This document shows, piece after piece, positions 16,877-23,975 of a stretch of DNA of 48,029 nt. A program made the translations under genes and the position numbers. Origin of the DNA: Paractinoplanes deccanensis (GTDB taxonomy: Bacteria > Actinomycetota > Actinomycetes > Mycobacteriales > Micromonosporaceae); contig NZ_BOMI01000016.1 in the NCBI RefSeq assembly GCF_016862115.1, forward strand, positions 1-48,029. Direction: 5' to 3'. Positions within the stretch are counted from its first letter, which is position 1; every line of letters starts with the position of its first letter. The notes under the pieces were generated by a model. That model saw only the letters and a program-made list of their open reading frames with translations. It had not been told where the DNA came from and searched no databases.

Positions 16877-18304
16877 CTACTTCGTCTTTGCCGGGACCCG
16901 GCCGTTCTCGCTGAGCCGGTCGGCGTCGGTCACCGACACCTCGTCCGCGGGCGGGGCGTCGGCGAGCCGTGCCCGCTCGAACGGGTTGCCGTACTCGTAC
17001 ATGGCCTTTCTCGCGAAGGCCTGCTGCTCGGTCGCCACCCGCTCGGACCGGCCCCGGCCGAGGAAGCTGACCGCCCAGTGCAGCACCGTTGTGAACCGGT
17101 TCTTGAAGCCGACCAGGTAGAACACGTGCACGACGAGCCACATCACCCAGGCCAAGAACCCGGACAGCCGGATCTTGCTGCCGATGCTGGCGACCGCGGA
17201 GAACCGCGAGATCGTCGCCATGCTGCCCTTGTCGAAGTACTTGAACGGCTCGCCGGCCGGCTTGCGCTTGAGCCGGCCCTTGATCGTCTGGGCCGCGTAC
17301 TTGCCGCCCTGCATGGCGACCTGCGCGACGCCGGGCAGCGGCCGGCCCGTGGACGGGTCGGTCAGGTTCATCATGTCGCCGAGCACGAAGATCTCGGGGT
17401 GACCCGGCACCGTCAGGTCGGGGTTGACCATGATGCGCCCGGCCCGGTCGGTCTCGGCGCCCGCGGCCGCGGCGATCTTGCGAGCCAGCGGGGGAGCGGC
17501 GACACCGGCCGCCCACACCTTGGTCATCGACGGGATGCGCTGGTGGCCCCGCTCCGACTCGACCTCGATGCCCGTACGGTCGACGTTCACGACCTTGGTG
17601 TTGAGCTCGACCTCGACACCCAGCCGGTGCAGCTGCTGAAGCGCCCGGGTCGACAGATGGTCGCCGAACGTGTTGAGCACCGCGCCGACCGCGTCGATCA
17701 GGATGATGCGCGCCTTGCGCGGGTCGATGTGCTTGTACTGCCCCGGCAGGTTGCGGTGGGCCAGCTCGGCGATCTGACCGGCCATCTCGACACCGGTCGG
17801 GCCGGCGCCGACCACCACGAAGGTGAGCCAGCGCTCCTGCGCCTCGGGATCGGTCTGGAGGTCGGCGATCTCGAACGCGCCGAAGATCTTGGCGCGCAGC
17901 TCGAGCGCGTCGTCGATGCTCTTCATGCCCGGCGCGTTGTCCGAGAAGTGGTCGTTGCCGAAGTAGGACTGCGAGGCGCCGGCGGCGACGATCAACGTGT
18001 CGTACTCGACCGTGTAGTCGATGCCCGGGCCGGCAACAGTAATGATCTTGTTTTCGGTGTCGACGTCCTGCGCCCAGCCGAGCTTGACGTCGACGTTGTC
18101 CTGGTTGCGCAACACCTCGCGGATCGGCGGGGCGATCTCGCCCTCGGACAGGACGCCGGTGGCCACCTGGTACAGCAAAGGCTGGAACAAGTGGTACGCG
18201 GTGCCGTTGATGAGCGTGATGTCGACGTTGGCATTGCGCAGCGCCTTGATCGCGAAAAGACCCCCGAAGCCGGCGCCGATCACTGCCACCCGATGCCGCT
18301 GCAT
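16877..18304 (-). CDS. ndh: Type II NADH dehydrogenase (NDH-2)
   Basis: A 475-aa flavoprotein that passes electrons from NADH to menaquinone at the inner face of the membrane without pumping protons. The FAD-binding loop GAGFGG is at residues 10-15 and the NADH-binding GAGPTG at 166-171. The phrases HLFQPLLYQVATG and FVLGDMMNL are typical of the family, as is the C-terminal hydrophobic segment (LAWVMWLVVHVFYLVGFKN) that anchors it to the membrane. The ATG at 18304 has GAGGGAG upstream and was chosen over in-frame codons up to 18415. A hairpin-forming dyad lies directly before that ribosome site. Confidence 0.92.
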   Translation of the reverse strand: MQRHRVAVIGAGFGGLFAIKALRNANVDITLINGTAYHLFQPLLYQVATGVLSEGEIAPPIREVLRNQDNVDVKLGWAQDVDTENKIITVAGPGIDYTVEYDTLIVAAGASQSYFGNDHFSDNAPGMKSIDDALELRAKIFGAFEIADLQTDPEAQERWLTFVVVGAGPTGVEMAGQIAELAHRNLPGQYKHIDPRKARIILIDAVGAVLNTFGDHLSTRALQQLHRLGVEVELNTKVVNVDRTGIEVESERGHQRIPSMTKVWAAGVAAPPLARKIAAAAGAETDRAGRIMVNPDLTVPGHPEIFVLGDMMNLTDPSTGRPLPGVAQVAMQGGKYAAQTIKGRLKRKPAGEPFKYFDKGSMATISRFSAVASIGSKIRLSGFLAWVMWLVVHVFYLVGFKNRFTTVLHWAVSFLGRGRSERVATEQQAFARKAMYEYGNPFERARLADAPPADEVSVTDADRLSENGRVPAKTK

Positions 18305-18316
18305 GGACACTCCCTC

Positions 18317-18346
18317 GGTGCTCGGTGACTCGTCTAGTAGAGCACC
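18317..18346 (-). promoter_or_regulatory. Inverted repeat in the NDH-2 leader
   Basis: GGTGCTC and GAGCACC, perfect 7-bp arms around 16 bases, sit immediately before the GAGGGAG ribosome site of the NDH-2 gene. It could be an operator or a leader hairpin. The spacer holds TACTAG, a possible -10 box, on the minus strand. Confidence 0.35.
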
Positions 18347-18421
18347 CTGAACAGGCTCAGTATGCCGTGAGAACCGACACTGTGGAGCGCCCGCCGCAAA
18401 CTGCACGACGGGCACTGATCA

Positions 18422-19513
18422 TCAGCTTGCCCAGCGCAGCGAGGGATTAACCCGCCCGCTCCAGTCGAATATCGCCATGTTGTCCCAGCCGTCTCCGGTA
18501 CCGTTGATATTGGCGGGGTCCCATCCGTTGCCCTTGATGGCATACCAGGTGGGCTCCCAATAGAAGACGCCCACCGCGCCCGCGTTGCGCGCGGTGTTCT
18601 GCACCCAGGTGAACTGCTGCGCCTGCCCGGCCCAGGTCGCCGGGATGTTGTCGCACAGCGTCGTGCCGGGGATCGAGTTGGGCTCGCCGTCGGCGTCCGC
18701 GGTGGTGAACATGTACGCGGTCTCGGCGATCACCACCGGCTTGCCGTAGCGGCTGCGGACGTCGGTGATGACGTTGTAGAGGTTCGCCAGCGACCCGTGC
18801 CACATACAGTAATAGGACAAAGCGGTCACGTCCCAGGTCACGCCCTGTGCCTTGATGCCGTCGTAGAACCAGCGGGCGTTCGCCATGCTGTCCGCGTCGG
18901 CCGTGTGGATCCAGACCTGGGTCGCGCCGTTGCACGCCTTGACCGCGTTGTAGCCCTGCTTGAGCAGCGCGGCCAGCGGGGCGAAGTTGTTGTTGACCAC
19001 CTGGCCGCGGGGCCACAGCATCCCGACGTTGATCTCGTTGCCGACCTGGACGCTGTCCGGGGTGGTGCCCTGCGCCTTCAGGGCGGTGCAGACGTCGTAC
19101 GTGTAGGTGTAGACGTCGGACTGGAGCTGGGCCAGGCTGTGCGAGGCCCAGGCCGCCGGCGGATATTGCTTGCCGGGGTCGGCCCACGTGTCGGAGTAGT
19201 GGAAGTCGATCAGCAGCTTGAGGCCCTTGGCCTTGATCGACCTGGCCTGCTGGAGCACCTTGGCCTTGTTGTTGTAGCCGCTGGCCGGGTTGTTCCAGAT
19301 GCGCAGCCGGGCGTAGTTGGCGCCCGCCGACTTCAGGATGTCGTACGGGTCGGCGGCCGCGCCCGACGCGTTGTAGTACTTGCCGCCGAGGTCGAGCGTG
19401 CGCTGCAACGACGACACGTCGGCGCCCAGCATGGTGAGGGTGTTGGCCGCCTGGGCCGGGGACGGGGTGAGCACTGCCGCGAGCACCACGACAGCGGCGA
19501 TCAACCGTTTCAT
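18422..19513 (-). CDS. Secreted GH53 endo-beta-1,4-galactanase
   Basis: A 363-aa arabinogalactan endo-1,4-beta-galactosidase. The signal peptide (LIAAVVVLAAVLTPSPAQA) is cut near residue 23. The GH53 barrel shows the phrases MLGADVSSL, RLRIWNNP, LLIDFHYSDTWADPG, VQVGNEI and GVFYWEPTW. The acid/base should be Glu160 in GNEI and the nucleophile Glu264 in AETAY. It hydrolyses the galactan side chains of pectin outside the cell. The ATG follows AAGGAG. It is the last gene of the transport operon that starts with the binding protein at 23800, 84 bases after the LacI gene, so the enzyme and uptake system are likely expressed together. Confidence 0.92.
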   Translation of the reverse strand: MKRLIAAVVVLAAVLTPSPAQAANTLTMLGADVSSLQRTLDLGGKYYNASGAAADPYDILKSAGANYARLRIWNNPASGYNNKAKVLQQARSIKAKGLKLLIDFHYSDTWADPGKQYPPAAWASHSLAQLQSDVYTYTYDVCTALKAQGTTPDSVQVGNEINVGMLWPRGQVVNNNFAPLAALLKQGYNAVKACNGATQVWIHTADADSMANARWFYDGIKAQGVTWDVTALSYYCMWHGSLANLYNVITDVRSRYGKPVVIAETAYMFTTADADGEPNSIPGTTLCDNIPATWAGQAQQFTWVQNTARNAGAVGVFYWEPTWYAIKGNGWDPANINGTGDGWDNMAIFDWSGRVNPSLRWAS

Positions 19514-19597
19514 CTATTGCTCCTTCACGACGAAGGACGGGCCGGCGCCGGGGGAGACGCCGGGATGGAGCCCGTGACGCGGGAGACGGTGGAGCCG

Positions 19598-20629
19598 TTA
19601 CGCGGGTGAGGAAGCGCGGATGACCAGGGTCGTCGGCACGGTGATGGACAGCGGGGTCCGGCCGGCGATCACGTCGGTGAGGAGGCGGACCATCTCCTCG
19701 GCCACGCGGTCGAGGGGGTGGCGGACCGTGGTGAGCGGAGGCTCGGTGGTGGCGGCGAGGCCCGAGTCGTCGAAGCCGACCACCCGCACGTCGCCCGGGA
19801 CCTCCCGGCCCGCCTCGCGCAGCACGCGCAGCGCCCCGTCGGCCATGGCGTCGGAGGCGGCGAAGACCGCGTCGAGGTCGGGGGCCTGCTCCAGCAGCTG
19901 CCGCATGGCGGCGGCTCCGCTCTCGCGGCTCCAGTCGCCCTGGGCTATGCGGGACGGCTCGATGGTGACGCCGTGGGCGATCAGGGCGTCGTGGTAGCCC
20001 TGCAAGCGGTCGACGCCGCCGGCCGTGTCCTGGGGGCCGGTGATCGTGGCGATGCGGGTGCAGCCGGCCCTGATGAGGTGGTCGACGGCGGAGCGCCCGC
20101 CGTTGCGGTCGTCGGCCATCACCGAGCTGATCACTTGCTCGTAGCCGAGGACGCGGCCGCAGGCGACGATCGGGACCTCGGCCCGCACCAGCTGGCTCAG
20201 CAGCGGGTCGCCCGAGTGCGGCGAGACCAGCAGGACGCCGTCGACATGGCCGCCGGAGAGGTAGGCGATCGTGCGGGTGCGCTCCTCCGGGGTCGAGGCG
20301 ATCATGAGGATGAGGGTGAGCTCGCGGTCGGCGAGGGCCTGTGCCACGCCGCGCAGCAGCACCGAGAAGTTCGGGTCCTCGAAGAGCAGGTGCTGCGGCT
20401 CGGTGAGCAGGAACGCGATGGAGCCGGACCGGCCCGTCGCCAGCGAGCGGGCGTGCGGGTTGGCCGTGTAGCCGGTGCGGGCGATCGCCTCGCGCACGGC
20501 CCGGGCGGCGTCGGGGCTGACCCACTCGCGGCCGTTGAGCACGCGGGAGACGGTGGCGTAGGAGACCCCGGCCTCGCGAGCGACGTCGCGGATGGTGGGC
20601 CGTTTGCGGGTCGGCACGTTGGGGATCAT
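19598..20629 (-). CDS. LacI-family repressor of the galactan locus
   Basis: A 343-aa repressor. The N-terminal HTH (about residues 11-32) reads TIRDVAREAGVSYATVSRVL and is followed by the hinge helix and a periplasmic-binding-protein-like sugar domain with GVLLVSPHSGD, AVFAASDAMADGALR and VVGFDDSGLA. The ATG at 20629 is 2 bases past the stop of the upstream permease gene, so it is translationally linked to the transporter operon. It presumably binds the two 16-bp palindromes at 23845 and 23935 and is released by a galactose-type oligomer. Since it is inside the operon it represses, it should autoregulate. Confidence 0.92.
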   Translation of the reverse strand: MIPNVPTRKRPTIRDVAREAGVSYATVSRVLNGREWVSPDAARAVREAIARTGYTANPHARSLATGRSGSIAFLLTEPQHLLFEDPNFSVLLRGVAQALADRELTLILMIASTPEERTRTIAYLSGGHVDGVLLVSPHSGDPLLSQLVRAEVPIVACGRVLGYEQVISSVMADDRNGGRSAVDHLIRAGCTRIATITGPQDTAGGVDRLQGYHDALIAHGVTIEPSRIAQGDWSRESGAAAMRQLLEQAPDLDAVFAASDAMADGALRVLREAGREVPGDVRVVGFDDSGLAATTEPPLTTVRHPLDRVAEEMVRLLTDVIAGRTPLSITVPTTLVIRASSPA

Positions 20630-20631
20630 AG

Positions 20632-21531
20632 CTACGCCTTGACCGCGCCGGCGCCGAGGTCGACCCGCCAGTAGCGCTGGAGGCCGAGGAAGAGCGCCAC
20701 CAGCGGCACCACCGACAGCAGCGCGCCGGTGACCACCGACGTGTACATGGCCGGCTGGGTGGCGCCCTGGTTGAGCAGGCCGCTCAGGCCCACGGTCACC
20801 GGGAAGAGCTTGTCGTCGCCGAGCATGATGAACGGCAGCATGTAGTTGTTCCAGATGGCCACGAACTGGAAGAGGAACACGGTCACCAGCCCGCTGCGCA
20901 TCATCGGCAGCACCACCCGGACGAAGGACCGCCAGTCGCCGGCGCCGTCCATCCGGGCGGCCTCCAGCACCTCGTTCGGCACGGTCGCGGCCGCGAAGAT
21001 CCGGCACAGATAGATGCCGTACGGGGAGATCATGCTGGGCAGCAGCACCGACCAGTACGTGTTGGTCATGCCGGCCTTGGCGAGCAGCAGGTACTGCGGC
21101 ACGGCGAGGATCACCGCGGGCACGAGCACCCCGGCGAGCACCAGGTTGAAGACCAGCGACTTGCCGCGGAAGTCGTACTTGGCCAGGGCGAAACCGGCCA
21201 TCGCCGAGACCAGCGTTGAGGCGGCCGCGCCGACGCCGGCGAACAGCGCCGAGTTGGCCATCCAGCGCCAGTAGAGCCCGTCGCGGTAGCTGGTGAGGAA
21301 CGCGATGTTGTCGAACAGGTGGGTGCTCGGGGTGAACGTGAACGTGGTGAACAGCTCGCTCGCGCTCTTGGTCGAGGCGATCAACACCCACAGGACCGGC
21401 ATCAGGCAGTACGCGGCGCCGAGCAGCAGCAGGATCGTGGCGGTCGGGCTCGTACGGCGATGGCGCTGCACCCGCGGCGCGGTGGTCGCCCCGGTGGTCG
21501 TGGGCACCACGGGAACGGTGGTGACAGCCAT
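20632..21531 (-). CDS. ABC sugar transporter permease (MalG type)
   Basis: A 299-aa inner-membrane permease with six predicted helices, starting ILLLLGAAYCLMPVLWVLIAS. The EAA loop that contacts the ATPase is seen as EVLEAARMDGAGDWRSFVRVVLPMM. It belongs to the carbohydrate uptake type 1 group. Start ATG is at 21531 and its stop overlaps closely with the LacI start (2 bases apart). It follows the MalF-type permease gene by 2 bases, so the two are tightly coupled. No ATPase gene is present in the operon; such systems in actinomycetes share a general MsiK-like ATPase encoded elsewhere. Confidence 0.93.
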   Translation of the reverse strand: MAVTTVPVVPTTTGATTAPRVQRHRRTSPTATILLLLGAAYCLMPVLWVLIASTKSASELFTTFTFTPSTHLFDNIAFLTSYRDGLYWRWMANSALFAGVGAAASTLVSAMAGFALAKYDFRGKSLVFNLVLAGVLVPAVILAVPQYLLLAKAGMTNTYWSVLLPSMISPYGIYLCRIFAAATVPNEVLEAARMDGAGDWRSFVRVVLPMMRSGLVTVFLFQFVAIWNNYMLPFIMLGDDKLFPVTVGLSGLLNQGATQPAMYTSVVTGALLSVVPLVALFLGLQRYWRVDLGAGAVKA

Positions 21532-21533
21532 GA

Positions 21534-22445
21534 TCAGTTCTCCTGACTGAAGGCCCGCGAGCCGACGAGCTTGAGGAAGCCGTAGGAGATCACGAACGTG
21601 GCGAGCGCGATGATGACCGAGGTGGCCGCCGCGGCGTAGATGTCGTTGCGCACGAACGCGTCCCGGTAGACCTTCATCAGCGGGGTCCAGGTGGTCGAGA
21701 TGGTGTTGCTCAGCGGGCGCAGGGTCATCGGCTCGGCGAAGACCTGGAGCGTGGCGATGAGCGAGAAGAGCGTGGTCATCACCAGCGACGGCGCGATGAT
21801 CGGGATCTTGACGCGCAGCGCGATCTGGATGTCGCCGGCGCCGTCGATGCGGGCGGCCTCGAACAGCTCGGTGGGGATCGCCCGCAGCGCCGTGTAGAGC
21901 ACGATCATGTTGAAGCCGGTGCCGCCCCAGATCGCGATGTTCGCGACCGCGTAGAGCACCCAGGACGAGCTCAGGGCGTCGGGCGCGGTGATGCCCACCC
22001 GGTCGAGCACGTCCACGATGGGGCTCACGCGCGGCAGGTAGAGAAAGCCCCACAGCAGCGAGGCGATGACCGCCGGCACCGCGTACGGGAGGAAGATGGC
22101 CGTGCGGGCGAAGGTGCCCACGCGCGTGCGGCCGGCGTCCAGCAGCAGCGCCAGGATCAGGGCCAGCCCGAGCATGCAGGGCACGACGATCAGGCCGTAC
22201 GCCCCCACGCGCAACACGCTGGGCAGGAACTCCGGATCGGTGAGCGAGCGGGTGTAGTTCTCCAGCCCGGCCCAGATCTCGGTGCGCGAGCCGGAGCCGA
22301 GGCCGAGGCCGCTCACCCTGACGCGGCGCAAGCTCAGGTAGCCCGCGTACACGATCGGTGCCGCCAGGAAGAGCCCGAAGAGCACCAGGGCGGGGGCGAG
22401 GAAGAGATAAGGTGCGCCGGTTCGGCGGCGGACGGTGGTACTCAT
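21534..22445 (-). CDS. ABC sugar transporter permease (MalF type)
   Basis: A 303-aa inner-membrane permease with six helices, beginning LFLAPALVLFGLFLAAPIVY. The EAA motif reads ELFEAARIDGAGDIQIALRVKIPII. It pairs with the MalG-type permease two bases downstream to form the channel of a type 1 carbohydrate importer. The ATG at 22445 has a GAAGGAG upstream. A 24-base hairpin in the 50-base gap to the binding-protein gene probably reduces its expression relative to that protein. Confidence 0.93.
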   Translation of the reverse strand: MSTTVRRRTGAPYLFLAPALVLFGLFLAAPIVYAGYLSLRRVRVSGLGLGSGSRTEIWAGLENYTRSLTDPEFLPSVLRVGAYGLIVVPCMLGLALILALLLDAGRTRVGTFARTAIFLPYAVPAVIASLLWGFLYLPRVSPIVDVLDRVGITAPDALSSSWVLYAVANIAIWGGTGFNMIVLYTALRAIPTELFEAARIDGAGDIQIALRVKIPIIAPSLVMTTLFSLIATLQVFAEPMTLRPLSNTISTTWTPLMKVYRDAFVRNDIYAAAATSVIIALATFVISYGFLKLVGSRAFSQEN

Positions 22446-22462
22446 CGGGACTCCTTCTCCGG

Positions 22463-22486
22463 GCCGGGGCTCGGGAAAGCCCCGGC
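22463..22486 (-). terminator. Intercistronic hairpin between binding protein and permease genes
   Basis: GCCGGGGCT pairs with AGCCCCGGC (9-bp perfect stem, 6-base loop) between the binding-protein stop and the permease ribosome site. It can act as a partial terminator and as a shield for the binding-protein mRNA 3' end, so that more binding protein than permease is made. Confidence 0.7.
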
Positions 22487-22495
22487 TCGAAAGCC

Positions 22496-23800
22496 TCAGC
22501 CGGCGACCTTGAAACCGGTGTTCTTCAGGTCGTCGAGGGTGGCCTGCTGCATGGTCGCGAGGGCGCCGGCGAACTCGGCCGCCTTCTTCGACTCGGCGGC
22601 CTTGCCGAAGGCGTCGTTGTACGAGCTGTACGCGACGTTGACGTTCGGCCCGTACGTGAACGGCTTGGTGATCTTGCTGGCCTCGGCGGCGACCGCGTAG
22701 AAGTCGGGCTGGTTGCTGAAGAACGCCGGCGGCTCGGTCAGCGCGGCGGCGGAGTCGACGCTCGCGGGGTAGACGTTGGCGGTGCCGGCGAGCAGCTTGA
22801 TCGCGGCGGGGTCGCTGTTGAGCCACTTGACGAACTCGGCGGCCTGGGCCTTGTGCTTGCTCTGCGAGGTGACGCTGGTGGCCGAGCCGCCCCAGTTGCC
22901 GGTCGCGGGCGCGGCGGCGTCCCACTGCGGGAGCTGCGCGACCTTCCACTTGCCCTTGGTGGAGGCGGCGTTGCCCTCGAGCACACCGGGGCCCCAGACC
23001 GCGGAGAGCCAGCCGACCTGGGTGCCGTCGTTGAGGGCGGCGTTCCACTCGGGCGTGTACATCGGCTTGTTGTCGATCACGCCCTCCTGCACGAGGCCGC
23101 CCCAGTAGCCGGCGACCTTCTGGGTGGTGGCGTCGTCGATCGCCACGCTCCACGAGTCGCCGTTCACGCCCCACCAGCTCGCGCCGGCCTGCTGGGAGAG
23201 GCCGGCGAACCAGCCCGGGTCGTTCGAGGAGAAGGTGCCGAGGTACTGCTTCGCGTCGGCCTTGTGGATCGTGCGCGCCGCGTCGGCGTACTCGTCCCAG
23301 GTCGCCGGGGCCTTGATCTTGAGCTTGTCGAAGACGTCGGAGCGGTAGTAGAACATCATCGGCCCGGAGTCCTGTGGCACGCCGTAGACCGCCTCGGAGC
23401 CGAGGGTGACGGCGGCCCAGGCACCCTCGGGGAACTTCGCCTTGAGGTCGCCGGCCTCCTTGGCGATGTCGGCGAGCGCGTCGGCGGAGACCAGCGTCGG
23501 GATCTTCTGGTACTCGGCCTGCATGATGTCGGGGGCGCCGCTGCCGGCCTTGATCGCGGTGAGCAGCTTGGCGACGGCCGGGTCGCCGCCGTCCTGCTTG
23601 TTGACCGTGACCTGGATGTTCGGGTGCGCCGCGTTCCAGGCCGCGACGACCTTGTCCATGTTCGGCGCCCAGCTCCAGTAGGTGAGCGCGACCTTCTCGT
23701 TCGGGTCCGCCGTGCTGTCGCTGTCGTCGCCGGAGCTGCACGCGCTGGTCATCAGAAGCGCCGCGACCAGCGCCCCGGCGAGCAAGGGGATCTTCTTCAT
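22496..23800 (-). CDS. Sugar-binding lipoprotein of the ABC importer
   Basis: A 434-aa extracellular solute-binding protein of family 1. The signal peptide ends in a lipobox (MTSAC, Cys21), so it is anchored to the outer face of the membrane. The phrases LTYWSW, GSGAPDIMQAEY, GVPQDSGPMMFYYRSDVF and TWDEYADAARTI are typical of oligosaccharide-binding proteins. Given the GH53 and GH35 enzymes in the locus, galacto-oligosaccharides from galactan are the likely ligand. It is the first gene of the minus-strand operon; the ATG at 23800 follows GGAGGA. The LacI-type operator closest to it is 45 bases upstream. Confidence 0.93.
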   Translation of the reverse strand: MKKIPLLAGALVAALLMTSACSSGDDSDSTADPNEKVALTYWSWAPNMDKVVAAWNAAHPNIQVTVNKQDGGDPAVAKLLTAIKAGSGAPDIMQAEYQKIPTLVSADALADIAKEAGDLKAKFPEGAWAAVTLGSEAVYGVPQDSGPMMFYYRSDVFDKLKIKAPATWDEYADAARTIHKADAKQYLGTFSSNDPGWFAGLSQQAGASWWGVNGDSWSVAIDDATTQKVAGYWGGLVQEGVIDNKPMYTPEWNAALNDGTQVGWLSAVWGPGVLEGNAASTKGKWKVAQLPQWDAAAPATGNWGGSATSVTSQSKHKAQAAEFVKWLNSDPAAIKLLAGTANVYPASVDSAAALTEPPAFFSNQPDFYAVAAEASKITKPFTYGPNVNVAYSSYNDAFGKAAESKKAAEFAGALATMQQATLDDLKNTGFKVAG

Positions 23801-23844
23801 GGGGGTCCTCCTCTTTTCCGGAGACGTGCGTCACCGGACGAGCC

Positions 23845-23860
23845 CTGTGACCGGTTACAG
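23845..23860. promoter_or_regulatory. LacI-type operator, copy 1
   Basis: CTGTGACCGGTTACAG, a 16-bp palindrome with one imperfect pair. It lies 45 bases upstream of the binding-protein start and is identical to the copy at 23935. Confidence 0.85.
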
Positions 23861-23934
23861 TGCTGCTCCGTTGCGCGGATGTCAAGGTCTTGATTCCATC
23901 CCGTTTCTTCGAGGTATCGTGCGTGCTCACCTGG

Positions 23935-23950
23935 CTGTGACCGGTTACAG
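23935..23950. promoter_or_regulatory. LacI-type operator, copy 2
   Basis: Identical CTGTGACCGGTTACAG in the same orientation, 90 bases from copy 1 and 25 bases before the GH35 start. Two operators flanking a divergent promoter would allow looping or separate repression of both operons. Confidence 0.85.
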
Positions 23951-23975
23951 ATCGCATCGCTCTCGAGGAGTCGCC

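Noticed and set aside
23682..23975. Longer N-terminus for the GH35 enzyme
   Set aside because: It would overlap the binding-protein gene and both LacI operators; the GTG at 23976 has a strong ribosome site.
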